DNA from: Flavobacterium sp. Leaf82
GTDB taxonomy: Bacteria; Bacteroidota; Bacteroidia; Flavobacteriales; Flavobacteriaceae
Direction: 5' to 3'
Assembly: GCF_001422725.1 (NCBI RefSeq)
Contig: NZ_LMMA01000001.1
Coordinates: 62,001-126,000, forward strand
DNA: 64,000 bases
Part shown: in pieces, positions 1 through 8,962 of the stretch
Layout of the letters: each line of letters starts with the position of its first letter
How positions within the stretch are numbered: position 1 is the first letter of the stretch
Program-made: the position numbers and the translations under genes
The notes under the pieces: model-generated
Seen by the model: only the letters and a program-made list of their open reading frames with translations
Told to the model about the DNA's origin: nothing
Databases searched by the model: none

Positions 1-1160
1 ATTTCTTGTAAAAATTCAGAAGATTGATTTTTTACGGCAATTTTTATCAGGATTTCATCCGTTCCTAAATCGTTGGTTGAGATCTCGATAATATGATTTT
101 CGATGTTATCAAAACCACTCAAAACATCATTCATCGCTGGCGGATAAAGTGTTGTTCCTTTGTATTTAATCATTTGTTTTTTACGTCCCACAACTGGACC
201 AACGCGCAACGTATTTCGACCGCAAGCGCAAGGACTATGGTGTAACTGAACAATATCTCCGGTTTTAAAACGTAATAACGGCATCGCTTCAATTCCTAAA
301 GTGGTAAAAGTCAGTTCACCAATTTCTCCCTCTTTTACAGGAATATTATTTTCGTCGAGAACTTCAACAATAATCAATTCCGGATGATGATGACCACCAT
401 TTCCGTGTTCACATTCGGTAAAAGCAGTGCTCATTTCTGTAGAAGCATAAGTCGAAAACAACTTAATATTCCACTTTTCAGTGATTTTATTCGATAAGAT
501 ATTCATAGAAAAATCCTGATTTCGTAAAGATTCCCCAATGCAAATCGCACCTTTTATACTCGAATTATTATAATCGATTCCGTGTGCTTCGGCATATTCA
601 ATTAACTTTAATAAAAACGAAGGAACAGTAATTAAATACGAAGGTTTGTATTTTAAAATAGAATCCCATTGCAATTCCGGAATTCCGGCGCCAACACGAA
701 TTACACCCACTTTTAATTTTCGCAAACCCAGAAAATAAGCCAAACCAGCCATAAATTTTCTGTCAATTGTAGTCATTAATTGCACCACATCACCTTCGGC
801 AATTCCGGCGCAGGCAAACGAAATCGCTTCATTATACGCCAATCGGTCTAAGTCAGAATCGGTTAAACCAAAAGTTACAGGATCTCCTAAAGTTCCTGAA
901 GTCGATGCATAATCAATAATTTTATGTTGCGGAACACACAAAAAATCATCATTGTATTCTTGTAAATCTTCTTTTGTCGTTACAGGCAAATATTGTAAAT
1001 CTTCGAGAGTTTTAACCTTCGAAATATCAATGTTTTGTCCTGCAAAAAGGCGTTTGTAAAAAGGAGAATTCTCACTGATATATTCTAAAAGTTCTGCTAA
1101 TTTTTGCTCTTGAAAATTTTTAATTTCTTCTAAAGAATCTTTTTCTATTAATGGAATCAT
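1..1160 (-). CDS. Phenylacetate-CoA ligase-like AMP-binding enzyme (3' end cut by window)
   Basis: Acyl-adenylating enzyme of the phenylacetate-CoA ligase type, read from ATG at 1160 for 386 codons with no stop before the window edge, so roughly the last 40-50 residues are missing. Seen: the P-loop-like YASTSGTLGDPVTFG stretch, the STYASTEMSTAF A5-like motif, and RFKTGDIVQL followed by a CACGRN turn typical of PaaK relatives. Its start overlaps the stop of the C45-like gene by 4 nt (ATGA), so the two are co-transcribed. In flexirubin and aryl polyene clusters such a ligase is thought to activate the 4-hydroxycinnamoyl starter for loading on a carrier protein; the substrate here is inferred from the tyrosine ammonia-lyase at the other end of the cluster. 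Confidence 0.85.
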   Translation of the reverse strand, partial: MIPLIEKDSLEEIKNFQEQKLAELLEYISENSPFYKRLFAGQNIDISKVKTLEDLQYLPVTTKEDLQEYNDDFLCVPQHKIIDYASTSGTLGDPVTFGLTDSDLDRLAYNEAISFACAGIAEGDVVQLMTTIDRKFMAGLAYFLGLRKLKVGVIRVGAGIPELQWDSILKYKPSYLITVPSFLLKLIEYAEAHGIDYNNSSIKGAICIGESLRNQDFSMNILSNKITEKWNIKLFSTYASTEMSTAFTECEHGNGGHHHPELIIVEVLDENNIPVKEGEIGELTFTTLGIEAMPLLRFKTGDIVQLHHSPCACGRNTLRVGPVVGRKKQMIKYKGTTLYPPAMNDVLSGFDNIENHIIEISTNDLGTDEILIKIAVKNQSSEFLQE

Positions 1161-2827
1161 TGTAATTTTCTTTTGATTTTTTTTAAATATTTTTCAATTG
1201 TTGTTTTATCAGGAACTGTAGTAATTTCTTTGGTTAAAGCTTTTTCAAAATTAGCCTGAGAAAGCCGGTATTCTTTTTTTTGATAAAAGTACAACCCTGC
1301 TTTGTAATACACAACCCAATAATCAGGGTTTAAGGATTGATAATTCGCCATAAATTCCGGACTAATCGTTTCTTTATTTTTGAGATATAGATCTATTTTA
1401 TCATCCTCAATTCTAAATTTCTGATAGTTTTTATATGCAATAGTTTCCAGAAAAGAATCTCTGGCAATGTCTAAATTTTTCTGTTGAAAAGAAGTAACAA
1501 TAGGGTTCATTTTCCTTTCCTTAAAAACAGAATCCAGATTATAACAAACAAATTCTCCTAACTGATACGGATTTGCCGAAACCCAAACCAGTTTTTCTTT
1601 TGGTTTAAAGATAACTCCATGATGCGCCATCAATTGATTCAATGCTTTTTCGTTGCCATAACCTAAAGCGATATTTTGCAAACCGTCTTTATTTCTCAAA
1701 ATTTCAGAAGCAATTTTTGGATTTATTTTCGGGTTTTCTGCAAAAAGTTCCTGCATTCTTTCAAATCGATATTCAGAATGGCTGTTGGCAATTTGCAATT
1801 GATTTCTCTTTTCATTCTTCAAATCTTCTCCCTGAAAATGATTCGAACAAATTAATTGATTAGTATTTGGCACTTCGTAAACATCCATTTTTTTAGGTGA
1901 AACTTCAATTAAAACTGCTTTATTATCATTAGCACTTCCAACCATAATTGATTCAGAAACAAAAACTTCTGTTTTTTTTGCGATCGCAATTGCTTCCTCA
2001 ATATTTTGTGCGTGTTGTAAAATTTCACGTGTCAAAATAGAAATTGGAGTTTTTGCAATCAACGGAATTTTAGATTTCGAGGCATTAATCGTAACGGTTA
2101 AACCTTGTTTATTCATTCCGGAAACCGCGCCAACCATTCCGGGCCATGTCACCATCATAAACTGATAGCCTTCTTTCGGGTTTATAAACGCCACGATTTT
2201 ATTTTCCGCGAAAGCGTCACTTACATAAAAATCAAAATTACGCCCAAGGATTAAATTTCCATCCTCAGATTTTTCTCCCCAGGCAGCAAAAGAGGAGCAA
2301 CCCACCAAAGCCAAATCCTGCAAAGCATGACCAATATCGTGCGCGGCATGCAAATACAAACTACGCTGAAATTGCGGCGCGATGTTATCAAAATCATGCG
2401 ATGTATATTGCGAAACCCCAAAAATTTCGGTTTGATATTCTTCAGGAACATTGAGATATAATTTCCTGTTGTACCATTTTAGAAAGTGCCGAAGCATTTT
2501 TTGTTCAAATTTCGACGGAACAATATCTTTTATTTTAGAGAAGAATATATGTTCCTGATTTTTTAAAAGCGAATCAGATAAAGCTCCCGTATTAAGACCA
2601 ATTTCGAGCGGATCGCCTTCAACGTATAATTCCCAAAGACCTTGTTTATTTTTAAAAAAAGAGTTTTTTCCAGAAACAAAAGCGCTGTCAGATTGTTTTA
2701 TAACAACTGGTTTTGTCGCATTATAATTGGCGGTTTCAGGAAGATGATGCATAGATTTTGATGTTCCGCAAGAGGCTAACACCAATAAAAAACCAACGAA
2801 AAAAAATAAATTAATTCGGCTTTTCAT
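1157..2827 (-). CDS. Peptidase C45 / acyl-CoA:6-APA acyltransferase-like lipoprotein with TPR tail
   Basis: 556 residues. The N-terminus is a lipoprotein signal (LVLASC, Cys20). The core resembles the NTN-hydrolase family of penicillin acyltransferase/choloylglycine hydrolase: a likely nucleophile Cys177 in LVGCSSFAAWG is followed by GRNFDFY, and GMNKQGLTV and SNHFQ come later. The C-terminal ~100 residues look like a TPR (YYKAGLYFYQKKEYRLSQ). Unlike classic members the Cys is internal, so self-cleavage before Cys177 would be needed. It lies directly upstream of the AMP-ligase (4-nt overlap) and 27 nt after the Fic gene. In this cluster it may hydrolyse or form an amide or ester at the envelope; the true substrate is unknown. 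Confidence 0.75.
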   Translation of the reverse strand: MKSRINLFFFVGFLLVLASCGTSKSMHHLPETANYNATKPVVIKQSDSAFVSGKNSFFKNKQGLWELYVEGDPLEIGLNTGALSDSLLKNQEHIFFSKIKDIVPSKFEQKMLRHFLKWYNRKLYLNVPEEYQTEIFGVSQYTSHDFDNIAPQFQRSLYLHAAHDIGHALQDLALVGCSSFAAWGEKSEDGNLILGRNFDFYVSDAFAENKIVAFINPKEGYQFMMVTWPGMVGAVSGMNKQGLTVTINASKSKIPLIAKTPISILTREILQHAQNIEEAIAIAKKTEVFVSESIMVGSANDNKAVLIEVSPKKMDVYEVPNTNQLICSNHFQGEDLKNEKRNQLQIANSHSEYRFERMQELFAENPKINPKIASEILRNKDGLQNIALGYGNEKALNQLMAHHGVIFKPKEKLVWVSANPYQLGEFVCYNLDSVFKERKMNPIVTSFQQKNLDIARDSFLETIAYKNYQKFRIEDDKIDLYLKNKETISPEFMANYQSLNPDYWVVYYKAGLYFYQKKEYRLSQANFEKALTKEITTVPDKTTIEKYLKKIKRKLQ

Positions 2828-2854
2828 ATCTACATCTATCCTGGAATAATAGAT

Positions 2855-3409
2855 TTATTCATTGTTATCTTTCTCATAACCTTCATAGTAATAAGACTGT
2901 TCAATTCCTTTAAAAATAACTTCTCTATTGTTAACTTCGTCAGTTAGATTTTCCTTTAATAAAGTTCTTAATTCCAAATCGTTAATAGGACTTCTTTCCA
3001 TTGACTGCAAATAAAGAGTTTTGTCAGCGAATTGCCAATTGACAACTTTATTGAGTCGGCTTTTTAGAATCATATCCAGCCATATTCTCATCGATCTGCC
3101 ATTACCTTCCATAAAAGGATGAGCAATATTCATCTCAACATATTTAGCAATAATTTCTTCAAAACTGTTTTCTGGCATTTGCTCAATCTTTACTAGAATT
3201 TCATTAAGATATAATGCATTTGCAAATCTAAAACCACCTTTTGAAATATTGAGTTTTCTTATTTCTCCGGCAAAATCGTATAAATCATGAAATAGATAAT
3301 GGTGAATTGCCTTAAGACCTTTGGTTGTGCCGATTTCTATTTTGTCTATATCATTCGATTCAAATAATCGATATGCGTTTTCTAAACTGTTCTTGTCAAT
3401 ATTTTTCAT
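2855..3409 (-). CDS. Fic/DOC family AMP-transferase-like protein
   Basis: 184 residues. The Fic motif HPFMEGNGR is intact at residues 97-105 (catalytic His, acidic metal ligand, GNGR anion-binding loop), so an active AMPylase is expected. The upstream beta-flap region ([12 protein letters not shown]) is also present. No clear (S/T)xxxE(G/N) inhibitory helix was recognised, and neither the 98-nt gap upstream nor the 27-nt gap downstream has room for a separate antitoxin with an obvious start. It is co-oriented with the pigment operon but has no evident pigment role: it may be a passenger, or a toxin-type Fic kept in check by an unlinked partner. Family call is firm, target unknown. Confidence 0.88.
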   Translation of the reverse strand: MKNIDKNSLENAYRLFESNDIDKIEIGTTKGLKAIHHYLFHDLYDFAGEIRKLNISKGGFRFANALYLNEILVKIEQMPENSFEEIIAKYVEMNIAHPFMEGNGRSMRIWLDMILKSRLNKVVNWQFADKTLYLQSMERSPINDLELRTLLKENLTDEVNNREVIFKGIEQSYYYEGYEKDNNE

Positions 3410-3507
3410 AGAGATTTTGTACCAAATTTAAGTCGAAACCAAAATTACAATTTAATTCCTAAAATCCTGAGTTTAATGTTTTCGTTTCTGAGTCATGTTC
3501 TGATGAA

Positions 3508-5028
3508 TTATATATCAGATACTTGATTTATTTTAGTTACTAAATATTCTTTTCCCAGAATTTCTGAGCAAGTTACAACCGCGCCAATCGTTACGCCTAA
3601 GACTCCGTGCATGTTGATACTTTGGCCTGTAAGATATAAATTATCCAGCTTAGTTTTTGACGGAATCAGGGTTTTCATCGGATTATTCGAATCTTTAACA
3701 TAACCGTACATATTGCCATTATCGCCGCCAATATAATCGCGATACGAAAGTGGGGTAGAAGTATGCACTGATTTAATACATTTGGTAATACCCGGAAATT
3801 TCAATTCAATTTCGATTAAAAACTTAGCCGCTTTTCGGGATTTAAATTCTTCGTAACTTTCCCCGCGATCATTTTCATCAACCGTTGTATTAAAAGTTTC
3901 AATCCAGGGCGCGACATCATCATATTTCATGTAAGTGATAAAAGTCATTCCTTCGGCCCATTCTTCTTGTTTTTTCGAGGCATTCATAGAAGCCATAAAA
4001 GCTTTTGGCCAGGAATCTTCATCGTAATCATGCGCCGTCCAGACTTCACTGCTTTTCTTGAAATGATAATGATTGTGGTTGATATATTTGAACGTTTCCG
4101 GTTTAAATACAATGTATAAACTAAAAGCCGAGATAACACCTTCGAGACTTTGAACCCTGCTGTAAAATGATTTTCTAAAGTTTTCTTCGCCAGCCAGTTT
4201 TAGTGTGGTTTTTGGTTCAATATTCGAAATGAAATAAGAACCAGAAACCTGAGTTCCGTCTTTCATATCAACCGAAGTTACTTTCTTGTTTTCGACATTA
4301 AATCGGGTAACTTCCTTATATTTATAAAATTCGCCGCCGTATTTTTTAAGTTGTTTTAAAAGTTGTTTCGTAATCTGACTTCCGCCATTAATACAACGCC
4401 AGGAGCTTTGAATATAAGAGTTGACAGAAAGGGCATGAACGTAAAATGGCGATTTGTCCGGAATGCCGGCATACAAAAAATTAGAACCTGCCAAAACAGC
4501 TTTTAGCTTTTCATTTTGTGTACATTCTGCAATTGTTTCTTTAGCATTCAGCGCCAGAATTTCGTTGTCATATTTTCCTTCCCATTCTAAATTATAAAGA
4601 GGAAAACATTCGCAAATTGCTTTTATTTTTTTGCAATATTCCTCGATGTTTGCTTTTTCATCAGGAAAAAAATGAACAAGCTGATTGGCAAAATTATCAT
4701 AACCCTGCGCATGAGGATATTCATTTTTATCATCTTCAAAAGAGATAACATCAAAACCATTTTCATCTAATTTTTTCAAATTAAGATGATCCATGATTCC
4801 CAAATATTTAAAATATTTATATAGATTTTGATCTTCCCCTAAACCACCTATATAATGAATTCCAGTATCAAAAATGGTTTTATCGCGTACAAAAGTTTGC
4901 AGATTTCCGCCGTATTGATTGTTTTTTTCGAGCACACAAACGCTATAGCCTTCTTTAGCTAAAATAATAGCCGAGACCAATCCGCCTAAACCGCTGCCTG
5001 TAATTACTACATCGTATTGCTCTTTCAT
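3508..5028 (-). CDS. CrtI/phytoene-desaturase-like FAD oxidoreductase
   Basis: 506 residues with an N-terminal Rossmann FAD site (VVITGSGLGGLVSAIILAKEG) and the GGNLQTF segment usual in the phytoene desaturase/retinol saturase family, plus a C-terminal FAD-closing segment (LYLTGQSINMHGVLGVTIGA). It lies one base after the RND/acyltransferase fusion, so it is translationally linked to it. Two paralogues exist in this cluster (the other is at 26263-27903). In the flexirubin context they may oxidise or isomerise the polyene or aromatic intermediate; carotenoid desaturation is unlikely because no crtB/crtE-type gene is nearby. Length is normal for the family. Confidence 0.85.
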   Translation of the reverse strand: MKEQYDVVITGSGLGGLVSAIILAKEGYSVCVLEKNNQYGGNLQTFVRDKTIFDTGIHYIGGLGEDQNLYKYFKYLGIMDHLNLKKLDENGFDVISFEDDKNEYPHAQGYDNFANQLVHFFPDEKANIEEYCKKIKAICECFPLYNLEWEGKYDNEILALNAKETIAECTQNEKLKAVLAGSNFLYAGIPDKSPFYVHALSVNSYIQSSWRCINGGSQITKQLLKQLKKYGGEFYKYKEVTRFNVENKKVTSVDMKDGTQVSGSYFISNIEPKTTLKLAGEENFRKSFYSRVQSLEGVISAFSLYIVFKPETFKYINHNHYHFKKSSEVWTAHDYDEDSWPKAFMASMNASKKQEEWAEGMTFITYMKYDDVAPWIETFNTTVDENDRGESYEEFKSRKAAKFLIEIELKFPGITKCIKSVHTSTPLSYRDYIGGDNGNMYGYVKDSNNPMKTLIPSKTKLDNLYLTGQSINMHGVLGVTIGAVVTCSEILGKEYLVTKINQVSDI

Positions 5029-5029
5029 G

Positions 5030-8000
5030 CTAATTTTTCTTTAATACGATTATAGAATTTTCATCTAAAACTATTTGAAAACCAAAGTTAATTAAAGTGT
5101 TTTTTAAACCTGAACTATTGATTAAAATAACGCAAGATGTAGTAGAAATAACTTTCTCCAGATTGGTTGCATAATTTTCATCAGAAATTAAAACAGCATC
5201 ATATTGATTTTCTAAAGCCAGTTCCAGATGATCGAGATAAGAAATTTTTCTCTTAACAAGGAAATAATTGGTTTTGGCAACTAATAATTTTTCTTCATCA
5301 GAAATAAAAGAAACTACTTTTCGTTGCGGTTCCTGCAAAGTCAATAAAACGTCTAATTGTCCGTAATCATTGGCCAAGTGCAATATTTTAGCTTTCGCCG
5401 AAAAATGCTTGTTAAGATGATAATACGTTTCCAGATTATTTTTTAAATCGTTTTTTACACTATTTATGATCTCAATTTCTTTATAATCGTAACTATGAAT
5501 TACCATTTTTTTGAAATAATCCGGACCTTCTAATTCCTGACGTACCTTATGAAATTGCTCTTTAAAATAAGCACTTAATAATTTTGTTCTCTCGGCATAA
5601 TTTTTCCCAAAAGAAAGATTATCAGGCGTAATTCTTTCTAAAATTGATAACGTAACATGACTGTGATGAATGACAAAATCGCCTTTAGGGATTGCTTCTG
5701 ATGCGCCGTGAATTAAAACAGGAACAATGTCCAGATTAAATTCTTCGGCAAGATAAAAAGCACCTTTATGAAAACGATTTATCTGATTGCTTATAGAACG
5801 TGTTCCTTCGGGAAAAATCATCAGCGAATAACCTTCGTTTACTTTCTGGCGCAAATGTTCAACGCCGCCTTCAATACCTTCTGAAACCGGATAAAATCCT
5901 GCTTTTCTAACCGTTCCGCCAAAAATAGGAGAATTGTAAACCCAGTCGTTTACCAGAAAAATAATTTTAGGACTCAACATTCCCATCGCCAGAATATCGA
6001 TAAATGAAGAATGGTTGGCAATAATTATAGCTGGTTTTTCAAAGGTTTCATTAAACTTATTAATCACTTTTTTATGCAAAAACGGATTTGAATACAAAAC
6101 CGAATTCATGAATCTTGAAATGAAATATCGAAAGCCTTTCATTTTCTTTTTTTCGTTTATCGGAATAATCGGCATAATCGTGATGCTGAAAAGTGACATC
6201 AAAATACCGCCAAGTCCGTAATAGGTAAACGAAATAATACCGTGTATAAAGCTTCGTAATTCAAAAGGAGCATTTCCTTTTTTTGCTCGATTGGATATAA
6301 ATAATTTAAAGAGAATCGGGTAGAAAATAAACGTAATAATCAACGCAGCAAAAACCCCAATCAAGGAAACAGATGAGATTGAACGCAACGCCGGATGATG
6401 TGCAAAAATCATGGCGCCAATTCCTAAAATGGTTGTGATAACTGCCAGAATTATTGACGTTCTGTAAATCGCGATTTCGTTTTTTCCGTTCGTATATTCT
6501 TTTTGAAGTGCGCTTGTCATGAAAATACTAAAATCGACACCGTGACCAAAAATCAAGGTACAAACAATCATACTGAAAATGTTCATTTGAATACCAAAGA
6601 TGCCCATAATTCCTGCCGTTACAATTCCGGTTAAAGCAATTGGGATACAACTTACAATCACCAATTCCACTCTGCGGAAAAAGAAAAACAAAATCAAAAT
6701 TACAGCGACAAATGAATAATTAACCAGCGAATTAAAATCGGTTTTTAAAGTGCTAAAGAATGTTTCATTCATTTGCTGACGATCAATCGCAATCAGATTA
6801 TTTTTGGCAAAAGCCGTTTTTACAAAAGCATCTCTTTGCTCAGGAGTAACTTTTACTAAAGTTGAAATCGTGAAAAATCCATTCTTTTCGGTTACAAATT
6901 CCTTTAGTTGCAAAGCCTGAACTTTTAGATATTCTTGTGCCGGAACAGGTTTGAAATTATAATCTAAATGATCATAAAAATTCGAATATGTCGTGGGTTT
7001 GAAACCTAGTTTTGAACCTTCGGCAATTAATTCAGATTGTAGAATTTCCTTTTTATTGACATCCCAAAACGAATTCCATTTGTCTATTTTTTGTTGTTGT
7101 TCCTTTTGCGAAAGCATAATTCCGCCAACCGAACTGAAATTCAATATTTTATTCGTTTGTTTTTCTTTTGATAAAGCGGCAAAAAGTTGGCTGTTGTTTC
7201 GTAAAACTTCTTCCATACTTTTTCCGTACGAAGCCAAATAAATAGTTTTTGATGTTAAACTTGTGCTTTCTTCCAGATCTTTTTCGGCTGCTTTAATTTC
7301 TTTTGGAACAAAATTCAATTGTGATAAATCATTATTGAAGCCCACATTATTATATGTAAAACAACAAATGATTGTAATTAAAACGCAAAAACCAATCAGG
7401 TATTTATTGTTATGAAACGAGAAATGTGCCAGTTTATCGATCACATTTTTCTTGTGTTCAAAATTATTTTCTTTCGGTTTATACAAATGCGGAACGATCA
7501 AAAGCGAGAAGATTCCGGTTGCCATAACAATTACAGCAGCGAAAATTCCTAAGTCATTTAAAGCATCAGATTTTACAAAAAGTAAACATAAAAAAGCAAC
7601 AGCAGTTGTTGAACTGCTCATAATTACGGGCATTGTAATGTCTTTGTACAAAGTTTTTACATCGCTGTTATGTTTGTAATGCGTGAGAATATGTATCGAA
7701 TAATCGATTGTGATTCCTAATAAGATCGATCCAATTCCGAGAGAAATGGCAGAAATTTGTTCTTTTACAAAATATAAAAAAGCAACGGCGAACAAAGCAC
7801 CAAAAACCGTAGGAAGAAAAATAATTAGCGGAATCAATACTTTTCTATAAAACAAAATCAAGATCAACATTAGCGTAATCATCGCGATTGTTGTCGTTAA
7901 AATAATATCGCTTTTGATTTGATCTGCATTTGCAACGGCAATCAAAGCCGAACCAAAATAACTAATCGAAGTTTTGCCTTTGAATTTCTGATTTAGATTA

Positions 8001-8710
8001 TCCTGAATCGATTTTAGTTTATTCACAAAAATCGTGTTCTTTTCCGTTTCGCTCGAAGGTAGATTTGACGTTATAAAAAGCAACAATTTCTTTTTGTCCT
8101 TTGTCATTACAAAACCATTGTTGAGCGTAAAATCGTCACCAATATTTAATTGCTGTAATTTTTTTAAAGCGATAAATGAAATCCCAAGCGGATCTTGCAG
8201 AATAAAATCTTTGGTTACAAATCCGGATGGAGAAATAATCGATTTGTAATTTCCCTGTACGGTTGCGGCAATACTGTCTTTTTGAAGTTTGTTTTGAATC
8301 GCAGCATAATCTTTATTCTCCAGAAAAAGAGGTAAATTGTTGTAGACAAAATCTATTGTTTCCTGAATGTTTTCTTCGTCGATTTTTCCCTGAATTCCGG
8401 TTATGTAAGGTTTGCAGGATTTAGAAACGCTATCAGAAAAAATAGTTGCCATTTCTTTTAAATCTTCTTCAGAACCATTTTTATCAAGTTTGAAAATAAC
8501 GGTGATTTTATCAGCAAAATTAAGTTGCTTCAGGACTTTTGCCGTAACATCAGATTTATCGTTTGTTGGAATCAGTTTGGTAATATCTTCTTCAAACTTA
8601 ATTTGAGAAGCAAAAAAGCCAAAAGTAAAAAGCATCAAAACGGCCAAAACAACCGATAAAGTTTTTTGTCGGTTTACAAATAAGTGAATGGCGTAGAAAT
8701 AGTGATGCAT
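5030..8710 (-). CDS. MMPL/RND-type exporter fused to PlsC-like acyltransferase and a methyltransferase-like tail
   Basis: 1226 residues. Residues ~1-810 form a two-repeat MMPL/RND transporter: an N-terminal TM helix, a large periplasmic loop, five clustered TM helices (around LGIGSILLGITIDYSIH), then the same plan again (GHGVDFSIFMTSAL). Residues ~850-1080 are a 1-acylglycerol-3-phosphate acyltransferase-type domain with NHSSFID (HX4D) and FPEGTRS. The last ~130 residues resemble the C-terminal half of a Rossmann methyltransferase, without a clear glycine-rich SAM loop. Such fusions occur in aryl polyene/flexirubin clusters and suggest that export and acyl transfer are coupled at the inner membrane. 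Confidence 0.88.
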   Translation of the reverse strand: MHHYFYAIHLFVNRQKTLSVVLAVLMLFTFGFFASQIKFEEDITKLIPTNDKSDVTAKVLKQLNFADKITVIFKLDKNGSEEDLKEMATIFSDSVSKSCKPYITGIQGKIDEENIQETIDFVYNNLPLFLENKDYAAIQNKLQKDSIAATVQGNYKSIISPSGFVTKDFILQDPLGISFIALKKLQQLNIGDDFTLNNGFVMTKDKKKLLLFITSNLPSSETEKNTIFVNKLKSIQDNLNQKFKGKTSISYFGSALIAVANADQIKSDIILTTTIAMITLMLILILFYRKVLIPLIIFLPTVFGALFAVAFLYFVKEQISAISLGIGSILLGITIDYSIHILTHYKHNSDVKTLYKDITMPVIMSSSTTAVAFLCLLFVKSDALNDLGIFAAVIVMATGIFSLLIVPHLYKPKENNFEHKKNVIDKLAHFSFHNNKYLIGFCVLITIICCFTYNNVGFNNDLSQLNFVPKEIKAAEKDLEESTSLTSKTIYLASYGKSMEEVLRNNSQLFAALSKEKQTNKILNFSSVGGIMLSQKEQQQKIDKWNSFWDVNKKEILQSELIAEGSKLGFKPTTYSNFYDHLDYNFKPVPAQEYLKVQALQLKEFVTEKNGFFTISTLVKVTPEQRDAFVKTAFAKNNLIAIDRQQMNETFFSTLKTDFNSLVNYSFVAVILILFFFFRRVELVIVSCIPIALTGIVTAGIMGIFGIQMNIFSMIVCTLIFGHGVDFSIFMTSALQKEYTNGKNEIAIYRTSIILAVITTILGIGAMIFAHHPALRSISSVSLIGVFAALIITFIFYPILFKLFISNRAKKGNAPFELRSFIHGIISFTYYGLGGILMSLFSITIMPIIPINEKKKMKGFRYFISRFMNSVLYSNPFLHKKVINKFNETFEKPAIIIANHSSFIDILAMGMLSPKIIFLVNDWVYNSPIFGGTVRKAGFYPVSEGIEGGVEHLRQKVNEGYSLMIFPEGTRSISNQINRFHKGAFYLAEEFNLDIVPVLIHGASEAIPKGDFVIHHSHVTLSILERITPDNLSFGKNYAERTKLLSAYFKEQFHKVRQELEGPDYFKKMVIHSYDYKEIEIINSVKNDLKNNLETYYHLNKHFSAKAKILHLANDYGQLDVLLTLQEPQRKVVSFISDEEKLLVAKTNYFLVKRKISYLDHLELALENQYDAVLISDENYATNLEKVISTTSCVILINSSGLKNTLINFGFQIVLDENSIIVLKKN

Positions 8711-8732
8711 AATTATTTATTAAAGTTTTTTT

Positions 8733-8867
8733 GCCACAGATTAAAAGATTAGCTTTAGTTTGTCAGGCTGAGCGAAGTCGAAGGGCGCTCCAATTGGACG
8801 TGGGCTTCGACTTCGCTCAGCCTGACAAACTGGATGTCTAAATCATTTTAATCCTTTAATCTGTGGC
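8733..8867. repeat. Composite palindromic intergenic element (nested hairpins)
   Basis: The 252-nt gap between the RND fusion and the glycosyltransferase gene holds a perfect 26-bp inverted repeat (8758-8783 with 8805-8830; core GTCAGGCTGAGCGAAGTCG) whose 21-nt loop contains TCCAATTGGA, itself a palindrome. It is wrapped in an outer 18-bp arm pair (8733-8750 with 8850-8867, one mismatch; core GCCACAGATTAAA). A third partial copy of the outer word follows at ~8945-8957. The pattern suits a REP/BIME-like or MITE-like repeat of Flavobacterium; no coding sequence is seen in the gap. Confidence 0.85.
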
Positions 8868-8962
8868 ATTTTTCGTTGCGTTTCTGCAATTTATTAAAAA
8901 TTAATTCGTGCTAATTCGTGAAATTCGTGGCAAAAGAAAACCTTTTAATCTGTGGCAAACTT

